Below, piece after piece: positions 31,610-40,257 of a stretch of DNA of 64,000 bases. Under the pieces are notes generated by a model. The model was not told where the DNA came from, did not search any database, and saw only the letters and a program-made list of their open reading frames with translations. Numbering within the stretch: the first letter of the stretch is position 1; each line of letters begins with the position of its first letter. Position numbers and translations under genes: made by a program. The stretch comes from Ruminococcus sp. 210702-SL.1.03 (GTDB taxonomy: Bacteria > Bacillota > Clostridia > Oscillospirales > Ruminococcaceae), in NCBI RefSeq assembly GCF_020559915.1, contig NZ_JAJCLZ010000007.1, forward strand, positions 62,001 to 126,000, given 5' to 3'.

Positions 31610-32437
31610 TTATGCTGATCGTTCACCGTGCTCGGCGATGTACTGCGAATATGCCTGTTCTACCAGCTCGCGGGCGTTGGCGACTTTGCGCTCCAAACGC
31701 GAACCGTCGGCGTACTCGGCGGCTTTTTCCACGGCGGACTTCGCCTGCGGCAGACGTTCGGTATCCAAATAGCAGGCGGAGAGCGCGAGATAATCCTCAC
31801 ATAGAATGCTGCCGCGCGCCGACTCTATCGACTGGAAAAACTGCTCCTCAGCGGCGGGCAGCTCGCCCCGCAGATAGCGGTAGCAGCCTAGCGTGTGCTT
31901 TACCGAAGCCGCCAGCGAGCGCGACGTTACCGATACCAAATACCCGCGGCCGCAGCGGTAGATCTCGTCCGCAGCGGAAATATCCTCGCAAAGCACGGCG
32001 GCGTACAGCCATGTGTTGTAGTACACCTGCCGCTGACGGCGGGTAAGCTCAGAAAACTTTATCCCGCGGAGCTGCGCGAAAGCTTCGTTCAGCCTGCCGC
32101 TTTCGGCAAGCGTTTCGCTCATAACCAGCGCGGCAGTTTCGCCGCATTTTTTCTTTTCGCACTTTTCGCACCAGCGGCGCAGTTCGGCGAAATAGCGGTC
32201 GGAATAGCCCTCGCGCTCGGCTATCCGCGAAAGCTTCACGGCGGGGTAGCGCGGCTCTTTGCCGATATTCAGCACCGCCAGCACGGCGGCGGTCATGGTC
32301 AGCGCGAAGAGCATCGGGTAAAACGAAGCGCTGCCGCGCGGCACGAAATCCAGCTTGCCGAAGATGAAGATGGTAAGCTGAGTTGCCAGCGCGGAAAATA
32401 TCGAAGTGCCGAGAAGTACGGCGCATAATCTTTTCAT
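31610..32437 (-). CDS. Membrane-anchored protein with TPR-like helical domain
   Basis: 275 residues. Two N-terminal hydrophobic segments (LCAVLLGTSIFSALATQLTIFIF and ASFYPMLFALTMTAAVLAVLNI) are followed by a soluble alpha-helical region with TPR-like repeats (LAESGRLNEAFAQL, YRYLRGELPAAEEQFFQSIESA, CYLDTERLPQAKSAVEKAAEYA). A scaffolding or protein-binding role on the cytoplasmic face is likely, but there is no specific assignment. ATG 32437 follows GGTGATG; the 22-codon upstream extension lies over an A/T-rich promoter-like stretch. It converges on the micro-ORF unit. Confidence 0.6.
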   Translation of the reverse strand: MKRLCAVLLGTSIFSALATQLTIFIFGKLDFVPRGSASFYPMLFALTMTAAVLAVLNIGKEPRYPAVKLSRIAEREGYSDRYFAELRRWCEKCEKKKCGETAALVMSETLAESGRLNEAFAQLRGIKFSELTRRQRQVYYNTWLYAAVLCEDISAADEIYRCGRGYLVSVTSRSLAASVKHTLGCYRYLRGELPAAEEQFFQSIESARGSILCEDYLALSACYLDTERLPQAKSAVEKAAEYADGSRLERKVANARELVEQAYSQYIAEHGERSA

Positions 32438-32501
32438 AAAAACATCACCGACCTTATTATAACACATCGCGCCGCCGATTGCAAGCATATTGCGCAAATA
32501 C

Positions 32502-32531
32502 AAAACGCCCTCCGCCGTGAAGCGGAGAGCG
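32502..32531 (-). terminator. cysK terminator
   Basis: On the minus strand CGCTCTCCGC pairs with GCGGAGGGCG, followed by TTTTG. Confidence 0.75.
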
Positions 32532-32554
32532 CTCTGACAAAGCTTAATATAAAA

Positions 32555-33481
32555 TCAAGCAAAAAGTACGCTTAAGTATCTGTCGCCTGAGTCGGGGAGA
32601 AGAGCCACGATGGTCTTGCCCTTGTTTTCGGGACGCTTGCCCAGCTCAGCAGCTGCCCAAAGTGCCGCGCCCGAGGAGATGCCGAGCATTACGCCCTGCG
32701 TGGTAGCGATCTTTCTCGCCGCCTCGTAAGAAGCTTCGTTGGAAATGGGGAGGATCTCGTCGTAAACACTTGTATCGAGAACGTCGGGCACGAAGCCTGC
32801 GCCTATACCCTGTATCTTATGAGGGCCGGGCTTTCCACCGGAAAGTACGGGGGAAGTCTGCGGCTCTACCGCTACTATCTTAACGTTAGGATTTTTCTCC
32901 TTGAGGTATTTGCCCACGCCGGTAACCGTACCGCCTGTGCCTACGCCTGCGATGAAAATGTCGACCTTGCCGTCGGTGTCGTCCCAGATCTCGGGGCCGG
33001 TGGTCTCGTAGTGCGCCTGCGCGTTAGAGGGGTTCTCGAACTGCGAGAGGATAATGCTTCCCTCAATCTCGTTTACCATAGCCTTAGCCTTTGCTACCGC
33101 GCCCGACATACCGCTCTTGCCGTCGGTAAGAACGATGTCTGCGCCGTAAGCGCTTATCATATCGCGGCGCTCTTTGGTCATGGTCTCAGGCATTACGATG
33201 ATGACTTTGTATCCGCGTGCAGCGCCTACGGAAGCAATGCCTATACCTGTGTTGCCAGAGGTAGGCTCTATAATAGTTCCGCCGGGCTTTAATCTGCCGG
33301 CTTTTTCAGCGTCGTTTATCATATACAGCGCTGCTCTGTCCTTTACCGAGCCTGTGGGGTTGAGGTACTCCAGCTTGCCGAGAATGGTAGCGGGCACATC
33401 GTAGGCCTTTGCAAAATTGTCAAGCTCCAGCAGGGGAGTTTTGCCTATAAGTTTGTCTGCACTTTTTACTATATTTGCCAT
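32555..33481 (-). CDS. cysK: Cysteine synthase
   Basis: 308 residues, PLP-dependent O-acetylserine sulfhydrylase that makes cysteine from O-acetylserine and sulfide. NPTGSVKDRAAL near residue 42 contains the PLP lysine; TSGNTGIGIA (about 73-82) is the substrate loop, and GTGGTVTGVG and GISSGAALWAA bind phosphate and substrate. The gene is full length and follows metY by 45 bases, so both are probably transcribed from the metY promoter. Confidence 0.95.
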   Translation of the reverse strand: MANIVKSADKLIGKTPLLELDNFAKAYDVPATILGKLEYLNPTGSVKDRAALYMINDAEKAGRLKPGGTIIEPTSGNTGIGIASVGAARGYKVIIVMPETMTKERRDMISAYGADIVLTDGKSGMSGAVAKAKAMVNEIEGSIILSQFENPSNAQAHYETTGPEIWDDTDGKVDIFIAGVGTGGTVTGVGKYLKEKNPNVKIVAVEPQTSPVLSGGKPGPHKIQGIGAGFVPDVLDTSVYDEILPISNEASYEAARKIATTQGVMLGISSGAALWAAAELGKRPENKGKTIVALLPDSGDRYLSVLFA

Positions 33482-33526
33482 GATGGATACATCTCCGTTT
33501 CAGTATGTCAATTTGTCGATTTATTA

Positions 33527-34816
33527 TCAAACGTTCTTTACTGCGTCAAAGCCGTGCTGCAGGTCGGCGATGATGTCGTCGATGTGCTCGGTGCCTATCG
33601 AAAGGCGAATGGTGTTCGGCTTGATGCCTGCGTCGAGCAGCTCCTGCTCGTTCATCTGCGAGTGTGTGGTGGAAGCGGGGTGGATAACGAGCGACTTAAC
33701 GTCGGCAACGTTAGCCAGCAGCGAGAACAGCTCGAGAGATTCGGTGAATTTCTTAGCCTTCTCAGCGTCGCCCTTGATCTCGAATGTGAAGATGGAAGCG
33801 CCGCCCTTGGGGAAGTACTTATCGTAAAGCTCCTTCTCTCTGCCGGTAGCGAGTGAGGGGTGGTTTACCTTTTCTACGTCGGGGTGATTCTTGAGGAAGT
33901 CTACTACCTTGAGTGCGTTCTCAACGTGGCGCTCTACTCTCAGCGAAAGGGTTTCCAGACCCTGAAGCAGCAGGAACGAGTTGAAAGGTGAGATGGTAGC
34001 GCCCAGATCTCTCATCAGCGTGGTGCGGATCTTGAGGACGTAAGCGATGTTGCCCGCAGCCTCGGTGAATACTACGCCGTGGTAAGAGGGGTTAGGCTTG
34101 CTGAGTCCGGGGAACTTATCGTTCTGCGCCCAGTCGAACTTGCCTGCGTCTACGATAACGCCGCCCATTACAGTGCCGTGGCCGCCGATGAACTTGGTAG
34201 CCGAATGTACTACTACGTCTGCGCCGTGCTCGATAGGTCTGAGCAGGTAAGGAGTAGCGAAGGTGCTGTCAACTATCAGCGGGATACCGTGGCGGTGTGC
34301 GATCTCGGAAATAGCCTCGAGGTCGATAACGTCGGAATTGGGGTTGCCGAGAGTTTCAGCGTAGATGAGCTTGGTGTTGTCCTTTATAGCAGCCTCGATC
34401 TCTTCGAGGTTGTGGGGGTTTACAAAAGTTGTTTCGATTCCCTGATCTGCAAGGGTGTTTGCGAAGAGGTTGTAAGTACCGCCGTAGAGGTTCGAGGAGG
34501 AAACGATGTGGTCGCCTGCCAGCGCGATGTTCTGTACAGCGTAGGCGATAGCGGCCGAACCGCTAGCGGTAGCCAGAGCAGCAGCGCCGCCCTCGAGAGC
34601 AGCTATTCTCTGCTCAAATACATCAGAAGTGGGGTTCATCAGACGGGTGTAGATGTTGCCGCCCTCAGAAAGTGCAAATCTGCCCGCCGCCTGCGCAGAG
34701 TCTTTAAATACATAAGAGGTGGTAGCGTATATCGGCACCGCTCTTGCGTCAGTGGTGGGGTCGGGATTTTCCTGTCCTACGTGAAGCTGAAGTGTTTCAA
34801 ATTTATAATTGCTCAT
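33527..34816 (-). CDS. metY: O-acetylhomoserine sulfhydrylase
   Basis: 429 residues, Cys/Met-metabolism PLP enzyme. It makes homocysteine from O-acetylhomoserine and sulfide. [30 protein letters not shown] is the typical start; [27 protein letters not shown] (PLP lysine) and [15 protein letters not shown] are visible. The insertion-bearing length and NPSYHGVVF segment fit MetY rather than the shorter MetB/MetC. ATG 34816 follows GAAAGGAAG. The ~210-nt leader contains a short ORF. Confidence 0.93.
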   Translation of the reverse strand: MSNYKFETLQLHVGQENPDPTTDARAVPIYATTSYVFKDSAQAAGRFALSEGGNIYTRLMNPTSDVFEQRIAALEGGAAALATASGSAAIAYAVQNIALAGDHIVSSSNLYGGTYNLFANTLADQGIETTFVNPHNLEEIEAAIKDNTKLIYAETLGNPNSDVIDLEAISEIAHRHGIPLIVDSTFATPYLLRPIEHGADVVVHSATKFIGGHGTVMGGVIVDAGKFDWAQNDKFPGLSKPNPSYHGVVFTEAAGNIAYVLKIRTTLMRDLGATISPFNSFLLLQGLETLSLRVERHVENALKVVDFLKNHPDVEKVNHPSLATGREKELYDKYFPKGGASIFTFEIKGDAEKAKKFTESLELFSLLANVADVKSLVIHPASTTHSQMNEQELLDAGIKPNTIRLSIGTEHIDDIIADLQHGFDAVKNV

Positions 34817-34913
34817 GATGATCTTCCTTTCGTTTTCGGGGTGCTGCCCCGGCTTTGTCAAATTGGTCGGTTTTGCGTGTGAGTTTCGTACTTTTTGCTG
34901 TAAGTAAAAAATC

Positions 34914-34982
34914 TTACTTTTCGATGAACTTCATACATCGCCGCATTCGCTCTGATGAAGTATATCTTGAAATGAAAGTCAT
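34914..34982 (-). CDS. Leader ORF of 22 residues upstream of metY
   Basis: On the minus strand GGCGGAG is seven bases before an ATG that opens 22 codons ([16 protein letters not shown], then MKFIEK). The stop overlaps AAGTAA...TTACTT, a small hairpin around a T-run. The frame carries three Met and one Cys. A leader peptide sensing translation is possible; no S-box or T-box sequence is seen in the leader. Confidence 0.45.
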   Translation of the reverse strand: MTFISRYTSSERMRRCMKFIEK

Positions 34983-35032
34983 AATTCATCTCCGCCTTTC
35001 TGTAACGGTGTTTGCTTTCTTTCGATGATACT

Positions 35033-35061
35033 AGTATATCACGTCATTCCTACTTTGTCAA
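35033..35061 (-). promoter_or_regulatory. metY-cysK promoter
   Basis: On the minus strand TTGACA (35056-35061), 17-base spacer, TATACT (35033-35038). Confidence 0.85.
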
Positions 35062-35268
35062 TAGGTTTTAGGGGATATTTTATTTTTCAGACATTTGCAC
35101 AAATAAACGCGCAATTCCGGCAATGACGATTGTGCAATATGCGGCCACATCAATTAGCAAGGACTAACCGCTTTCGGGAAAAGTGCAGGATTTACTTGAC
35201 GATAATTCATCGTATTCGCATAAAAGATAAAAAAATTAGTGAAAAATATTAAAATTATATGTAACCTC

Positions 35269-35297
35269 TTGAAAAATTTATCGTTTTGTTATATAAT
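35269..35297 (+). promoter_or_regulatory. ilvE promoter
   Basis: TTGAAA (35269-35274), 17-base spacer, TATAAT (35292-35297). The interval 35062-35268 back to the metY promoter shows no gene or recognised motif. Confidence 0.75.
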
Positions 35298-35401
35298 AGA
35301 CTTAACAGCGATGAATTTGCCGAGGCGGGATAAGTCATTTTCGCTATGCGGCGGCTTTCACCGCGTACATACTCATTAAATATTATGAAAGAAGGATTTG
35401 T

Positions 35402-36469
35402 ATGTTAGATCTTAAAATCGAACGTACCACAGCGCCTAAGGAAAAACCTACCGATGAGACCAAGCTCGGTTTCGGCCACATCTTCACCGACCATATGTTT
35501 GTAATGAATTACGATACAGGCATGGGCTGGCACGATGCAAGAATAGTACCTTTCGGTAACATTACCCTTTCGCCTGCCGCTATGTGCCTGCACTACGGTC
35601 AGGAGATCTTCGAGGGTCTTAAGGCATACCGCACCGCCGAAGGCTCGGTACAGCTTTTCCGTCCGCAGGAGAATTTCAAGAGAATGAACGTTTCTGCTGA
35701 GAGAATGGTAATACCGCAGATCGACGAAGAATTCATGCTCCACGCTCTTAAAGAGCTTATCAAGCTGGAGCAGGACTGGGTGCCTCATACCGACGGCGCT
35801 TCGCTCTATATCCGTCCTTTCATTTTTGCTACCGACCCGTATGTCGGCGTAAGACCTGCTGACCACTACCTCTTTATGATAATCCTTTCGCCCTCCGGCG
35901 CTTACTACTCTACCGGTCTTAACCCCGTTAAGATCTATGTTGAGCAGAAGTATGTAAGAGCGGTAAGAGGCGGTACGGGCTTTGCCAAGACCGCCGCTAA
36001 CTACGCAATCTCGCTCAAGGGTCAGGACGAGGCACACGCTCAGGATTACGAGCAGGTGCTCTGGCTCGACGGCGTAGAGCAGAAGTACATTGAGGAAGTA
36101 GGCTCTATGAACATATTCTTCGTTATCGACGGCGAAGTTATCACCCCGAAGCTCACCGGCTCGGTACTGCCCGGCATAACGAGAAAATCGGCTCTCGAGA
36201 TCTGCAAGAAGCGCGGATATAAGGTAAGCGAGAGAAGAATAACCATTCAGGAAGTTGCTGACGCTTACGACGCAGGCAAGCTGGACGAAGTATTCGGCAC
36301 AGGTACGGCCGCCGTTATCTCGCCTGTCGGCCACCTCAAGTGGGGCGAAAAGATCATGACCATCAACGACAACAAGATAGGACCTATCTCGCAGATGCTT
36401 TACGATACCATGACCGGTATCCAGTGGGGCAAGATCGAGGACGAGTTCGGCTGGGTCGTTAAGATCTGA
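35402..36469 (+). CDS. ilvE: Branched-chain amino acid aminotransferase
   Basis: 355 residues, fold-type IV PLP aminotransferase that transfers amino groups between glutamate and branched-chain keto acids. The long form resembles the BCAT2/YwaA group: LGFGHIFTDHMFVMNY, LHYGQEIFEGLKAYR, GGTGFAKTAANYA with the likely PLP lysine at residue 196, EVGSMNIFFV and LTGSVLPGITRKS. AAGAAGGA precedes the ATG. It is monocistronic with its own promoter and terminator. Confidence 0.95.
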   Translation: MLDLKIERTTAPKEKPTDETKLGFGHIFTDHMFVMNYDTGMGWHDARIVPFGNITLSPAAMCLHYGQEIFEGLKAYRTAEGSVQLFRPQENFKRMNVSAERMVIPQIDEEFMLHALKELIKLEQDWVPHTDGASLYIRPFIFATDPYVGVRPADHYLFMIILSPSGAYYSTGLNPVKIYVEQKYVRAVRGGTGFAKTAANYAISLKGQDEAHAQDYEQVLWLDGVEQKYIEEVGSMNIFFVIDGEVITPKLTGSVLPGITRKSALEICKKRGYKVSERRITIQEVADAYDAGKLDEVFGTGTAAVISPVGHLKWGEKIMTINDNKIGPISQMLYDTMTGIQWGKIEDEFGWVVKI

Positions 36470-36488
36470 TAAATTTAGACAATATTTA

Positions 36489-36518
36489 AGGGACGGTTTT
36501 TGCGCCGTCCCTTTTTTT
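36489..36518. terminator. ilvE terminator
   Basis: AGGGACGG/CCGTCCCT stem followed by seven T, immediately before the convergent DUF421 gene. Confidence 0.85.
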
Positions 36519-36525
36519 ATGTGTA

Positions 36526-37233
36526 TTATGCGTAGTAGTCGAGTTTTCTGCCGTCGGAATTGCGGGGGTAAAAGGTTATATTGCCGTCGTAGTACACCGC
36601 GAAGAAAATATCGGCGGGTGAGTTGTAGCCCTGCGCGTGCATTTCGTCAGTAAGGCGTTTTATCTTAAATCCTGCATCCTGCATATTTTTCTCCATCATA
36701 ACGCCGTCCATGATGAGGTTGAGCGGAGCAGGCTTTTCCTGCGGCTGCTGTCCGAGATCTTTCAGATTTACAGGGCGCGAGCTTTCGGTCTGGCGGAAAG
36801 ACACCCTGCCGTTGCTCTCCATGACGGCTGTGGCAATATCCTCCACTGAGAAAAAGCCTGCGCAGCGGGCGGCTACCAGCAGGTCGTCGAGGTCTAGGCG
36901 GGCTTTCTTGACGTTTTCGCGGTAGATAGTGCCGTTTTCGATGAGCACCAGCGGCTCGCCCGAGAAAAATTTTCGCGCCGACATAGAGTTCATAGTCGCG
37001 AGGGATATGAAAAAGCCGGTAACGCCGTATATCGCCATAGCGATAACGCTTATCCATATCATCTCCCAGCTTTCGGAAAGCGCCATTTCGGCGGCGATAG
37101 AGCCTATGGTGATGCCGTTGATGTAATCGAACATATTGAGCTGCGAGATCTGCTTGTTGCCCATAAGCTTTGTGAGCAGGAACATCACGATCATCGAAGC
37201 GGCGGCGGCGCACACGGTTTTTATGATAAGCAT
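36526..37233 (-). CDS. DUF421 (YetF-like) membrane protein
   Basis: 235 residues. Three N-terminal transmembrane helices lead to the conserved LTKLMGNKQISQLNMFDYINGITIGSIAAEMAL region, then the soluble domain with PLVLIENGTIYRENVKKARLDLDDLL, which together define the YetF/DUF421 family found in spore formers. Relatives in Bacillus are linked to spore germination, but general function is unresolved. GGAGGGAT precedes the ATG. Confidence 0.85.
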   Translation of the reverse strand: MLIIKTVCAAAASMIVMFLLTKLMGNKQISQLNMFDYINGITIGSIAAEMALSESWEMIWISVIAMAIYGVTGFFISLATMNSMSARKFFSGEPLVLIENGTIYRENVKKARLDLDDLLVAARCAGFFSVEDIATAVMESNGRVSFRQTESSRPVNLKDLGQQPQEKPAPLNLIMDGVMMEKNMQDAGFKIKRLTDEMHAQGYNSPADIFFAVYYDGNITFYPRNSDGRKLDYYA

Positions 37234-37303
37234 TTGCGATCCCTCCGTTTGAATTGATATAGGCTTATCATTGGCAGTCGCGCGGAAATTTATGCAAAGA
37301 AAA

Positions 37304-37342
37304 AACGGACGGAGTATTTTTGCGGTACTCCGTCTGTATGTT
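37304..37342 (-). terminator. Terminator of the lipoprotein/mnmM operon
   Basis: On the minus strand ACGGAGTA pairs with TACTCCGT, followed by CCGTTTTTTC, just after the mnmM stop. Confidence 0.75.
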
Positions 37343-37353
37343 TAATGCTGAAA

Positions 37354-37920
37354 TTATTTCCCCTTATACACCCTAACGCTTATCGGCGGGCAATTGGGGC
37401 GGTTGACAAATCTGCTCACCAGCGCGGTGTATTCGTTGACGGGCAGGCGCTCGAGATACTCCAGTATCGCGTCGCGCTCCTCTGTGCCCGTATCTCTGCC
37501 GTAGTATATCGAAAGGCTCATAACGCCATTAGGCTTTAGCAGGCGCAGACCTTTTTCAATGGCCTCTATGCTCGTGTCGCGCTTGGTGTTTATAGTGTGG
37601 TCGCCGCCCGGCAGCCAGCCGAAATTGAAAACAATAGCCGCTACCGTGCCCTCCTCGGCGTATTCGTCGATGCGGTGGTGGCTCTCTAAGTGCACCTCGC
37701 CGTTGGCAAATCCGCGCTTTTCAAGCAGCTCGCGAGTGCTCTCCACCGCCGCGGGCTGAATGTCGAAAGCTATTACCTTGCCCGTTTTGCCGACAAGCTC
37801 GCAGAGAAAAGCTGTGTCGTTGCCGCGGCCCGCCGTGCAGTCTATGCAGATGTCGCCCGCCTTTACGTTCTCAGCAAGAAAAGCGTGCGCAAGCTGCACC
37901 GCGCCGAACTGGCTCGCCAT
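37354..37920 (-). CDS. mnmM: tRNA U34 methyltransferase MnmM (YtqB) family
   Basis: 188 residues, class I SAM methyltransferase of the YtqB group. ICIDCTAGRGNDTAFLCELV is the SAM-binding motif I; VIAFDIQP is motif II; VAAIVFNFGWLPGGDHTINT is characteristic of the family, whose Bacillus member completes mnm5s2U34 in tRNA. It ends a five-gene operon, its ATG overlapping the upstream stop (TAATG), so it is translationally coupled to a lipoprotein gene with no obvious functional link. Confidence 0.85.
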   Translation of the reverse strand: MASQFGAVQLAHAFLAENVKAGDICIDCTAGRGNDTAFLCELVGKTGKVIAFDIQPAAVESTRELLEKRGFANGEVHLESHHRIDEYAEEGTVAAIVFNFGWLPGGDHTINTKRDTSIEAIEKGLRLLKPNGVMSLSIYYGRDTGTEERDAILEYLERLPVNEYTALVSRFVNRPNCPPISVRVYKGK

Positions 37921-38768
37921 TATTCTTCACCGGCTTTGCCGGTATCTTCCGCCGCGCTCTCAGCTTCGGAAGTATCCGCGTTCATATCGCTGTATTCCGA
38001 AAGGTCGGGCAGGTTTATGTTCTCGTCCGCGCACTCGGCGAGCATATCTATCGTGTAGAAGGTCGAAGCCATGCCGTCAGGGGTGATGACGTAATTCATC
38101 AGCGCGCCGGTGTCCTTATTAAAGGTGTAGCGGATAGTGCCCGAAGCCTGAGTGAAGTCCTCGTCGATGGCGTAAACCTCGGAAATGTTGCCGTTTTCAT
38201 CGATCTCGGCGGAGATGAAGTCAGCCGTGCCGCCGAAAAGCGGGTCGGAATTTCGCGTATCGTAATCAAAATCCGCTTCTTTAGAGTAAGACTTCGTTAC
38301 CTCGGAGATGGTGTAAAAATCCTTGTCTTTAGTGTAATAGCCGGAATATGTGCCGCTGCCGTAGTTGGAGGAAACGGCTATCTCGCCATCTCTCAGGGCA
38401 AAGGTAAGCTCAGCCCCCTGCGTCGACATTTCGATGTAGTAATTTTCCCCGAATTCCTTTTTCAGCGCGTCGTACATATGCGTATCGCTTTCGGGGTCGT
38501 AGGAAGCCGCGGCGGTCTTCATCGACTCTGCGGCGGTGTAATCTCCGCCCTTTTTGTAATCCTCAGCGGTAAGCTCGGCAGCCGAATCGTCAGCGCCGTC
38601 GGCAGCGTCCGCCGAATTATCCTCAGCGGAGGAAGTTTCGGTAACTGCGTCCGCGCTTTCGGTCTTGCTCGAATTGTCGGATCTTTCCGAATTTCCGCAA
38701 GCGGTAAGCGCCAGCATACAAGCGGCGAGCGCCGCGCAGATAAGTCTTGTGATGTGTTTGTTCTTCAT
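37920..38768 (-). CDS. Secreted lipoprotein of unknown function (A)
   Basis: 282 residues. A lipoprotein signal with LTAC is followed by a ~60-residue Ser/Ala/Asp-rich linker, then a beta-rich domain (YYIEMSTQGAELTFALRDGEIAVSS, FYTISEVTKSY, GTIRYTFNKDTGALMNYVI) and an acidic tail. The strand pattern and the INLPDLS motif near the end are shared with lipoprotein B next to it. The fold resembles LolA/LppX-type lipid-binding half-barrels, but this is only a visual impression. Confidence 0.65.
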   Translation of the reverse strand: MKNKHITRLICAALAACMLALTACGNSERSDNSSKTESADAVTETSSAEDNSADAADGADDSAAELTAEDYKKGGDYTAAESMKTAAASYDPESDTHMYDALKKEFGENYYIEMSTQGAELTFALRDGEIAVSSNYGSGTYSGYYTKDKDFYTISEVTKSYSKEADFDYDTRNSDPLFGGTADFISAEIDENGNISEVYAIDEDFTQASGTIRYTFNKDTGALMNYVITPDGMASTFYTIDMLAECADENINLPDLSEYSDMNADTSEAESAAEDTGKAGEE

Positions 38769-38795
38769 TTTTATACTCTCCTTGTTCGGAAAAAA

Positions 38796-39605
38796 TTATC
38801 CGAAAATATTTACGCCGAGGTCTGAAAGCGCTTCGGCAAGCTTGTCGTCATCCATATCGGCGAGGTCGTCGTAGGTGTAGCCCGCTTTATCGAGGTCTTC
38901 TTCGGTGATCCCCATGTAGTAAAGCGAAAGCTTCAGCTGTGATTTGTGGTCTAGGCTGTCGGAGTCGCTCATGTCCTCCCAGCCTGTGAGGTCGGGCAGG
39001 TTTATATCCGCGCCGCTCCAGTTTATCGAATTTACAGTGACTTCAGTCGTGCCCGAAGAGGTTTCCGAGGTTATGCTTTTCAGCTCGCCCGTTTCCTCGT
39101 CGTACACGAAGGTGAACTTTTCGTCGTTGCTGCCGCTCTCCGCGGTGCTGTCTACTGATGTGTATATCTCGGTAGTTTCGCCGTTCTCGGTTTTGGCAGA
39201 GGAGAGCGAATCGCCCTCGCCTATCGAGAAGAGCCCATCGGCAAAAGGCTTGCTTTCGTCTGAGATCTGGTAGAAATTAACGTCGGGCATCAGCAGGTAG
39301 GTCTTATCGTCGATGCTGTAAAACTCGGTGTAGATGCCGCCGTAATTGAGCGAGGTAAAGGTCTTGCCATCGTGCGCGGTGATCTTGCAGTCGGTGTCGC
39401 CCGAGCTTTCAAGACCCGAAACGGTGATGTCGATAGAGTATTCGCCCGCTTTCATGTTATCCATCATTTTTTCGGTGAGCGTCTTGTTCTCCTCCGAGGA
39501 AGCCTGACTGCCCGCGGCGGAGCTTTCGGCTTTTGACTTTGAGCACCCGCCCAGTGAAGCGGCTAAAACGGCGGCGGAAGCAAATGCTAAAAATTTTTTC
39601 ATCAT
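38796..39605 (-). CDS. Secreted lipoprotein of unknown function (B), related to A
   Basis: 269 residues. Signal ending in LGGC and a short Ser-rich linker precede a beta-rich domain (EYSIDITVSGLESSGDTDCKI, FTSLNYGGIYTEFYSIDDKTYLL, KFTFVYDEETGELKSI). The INLPDLTGWEDMSD motif matches lipoprotein A. The C-terminal ~40 residues (LYYMGITEEDLDKAGYTYDDLADMDDDKL) form a helical acidic extension absent from A. It lies 27 bases upstream of A in the same operon. Confidence 0.65.
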   Translation of the reverse strand: MMKKFLAFASAAVLAASLGGCSKSKAESSAAGSQASSEENKTLTEKMMDNMKAGEYSIDITVSGLESSGDTDCKITAHDGKTFTSLNYGGIYTEFYSIDDKTYLLMPDVNFYQISDESKPFADGLFSIGEGDSLSSAKTENGETTEIYTSVDSTAESGSNDEKFTFVYDEETGELKSITSETSSGTTEVTVNSINWSGADINLPDLTGWEDMSDSDSLDHKSQLKLSLYYMGITEEDLDKAGYTYDDLADMDDDKLAEALSDLGVNIFG

Positions 39606-39615
39606 ATTCTTTACC

Positions 39616-40236
39616 TCAGCTTTTTTTATACATTATCTTGGTTTGCAGATCTTCGTTATCGTAGCCCATCTTGAATGTCATGTAGGTGGTTACGGGGTAG
39701 ATGAGCAGCATTATCGGGTATACCGCGAGCAGTACCGCCGACATATCCGCCGCCTGCATATTCGGCGCGAAAAGGTCGATGTAGCCCCAAAGCCCCAGAT
39801 TGAGTATCTTGAATGGCAGCAGCGCCGAGCCTATAACCTTAAAGTACGAGAGCAGCAGCATTATGTACGAAGCCAGCGCGGGCAGCATCGAGATCAGCCC
39901 CAGCGTCAGCCCGAAGCCGCGCTTTACACAGTCGCCGCGGACGGTGTTTTTTATGTGCGCCTTAGCGCCCTCTTTCATGCCGAAATCCGCCATGACGCAT
40001 ATGTAGCAGATCAGTCCGCAAGTTCCGAATATAAATTTTCCCGCCCTGCCGAGAAACAGCGTTGTAGCCATCAGCGAGAGGAAAATAAAAAGCCCGAAAA
40101 ATTCGCATTCCAGCCATTTCAGCAGTGCGGTGATCTTAGCGCGGCGGCGGTCGTAGCGTTCCTCAGCCGAGTAATCGCGGCTGTCCTGCGCGTCCGCCTG
40201 TTTTTTAGTATCGTTCATATCTTGCATATCTTGCAC
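39616..40236 (-). CDS. Polytopic membrane protein (DUF624/YesL-like)
   Basis: 206 residues. A charged N-terminus (to about residue 38) precedes about five hydrophobic segments (FFGLFIFLSLMATTLFLG, FGTCGLICYICVMADFG, GLTLGLISMLPALASYIMLLL, AVLLAVYPIMLLIYPVTTYMTF). The size and helix pattern resemble YesL-like proteins, but the match is weak. The start is GTG 40236, ten bases after AAGGAG. It sits between the two lipoproteins and the single-pass protein in the operon. Confidence 0.5.
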   Translation of the reverse strand: MQDMQDMNDTKKQADAQDSRDYSAEERYDRRRAKITALLKWLECEFFGLFIFLSLMATTLFLGRAGKFIFGTCGLICYICVMADFGMKEGAKAHIKNTVRGDCVKRGFGLTLGLISMLPALASYIMLLLSYFKVIGSALLPFKILNLGLWGYIDLFAPNMQAADMSAVLLAVYPIMLLIYPVTTYMTFKMGYDNEDLQTKIMYKKS

Positions 40237-40257
40237 GTCAAAAATTCTCCTTAAATA

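Noticed and set aside
31582..32046. 154-codon plus-strand frame after the terminator
   Set aside because: It starts within the terminator area and is antisense to the TPR-like gene; the translation is Arg/Pro-rich noise.
34817..35030. SAM or T-box riboswitch upstream of metY
   Set aside because: Neither the T-box AGGGTGGNACCGCG-like sequence nor the S-box core could be found on either strand.
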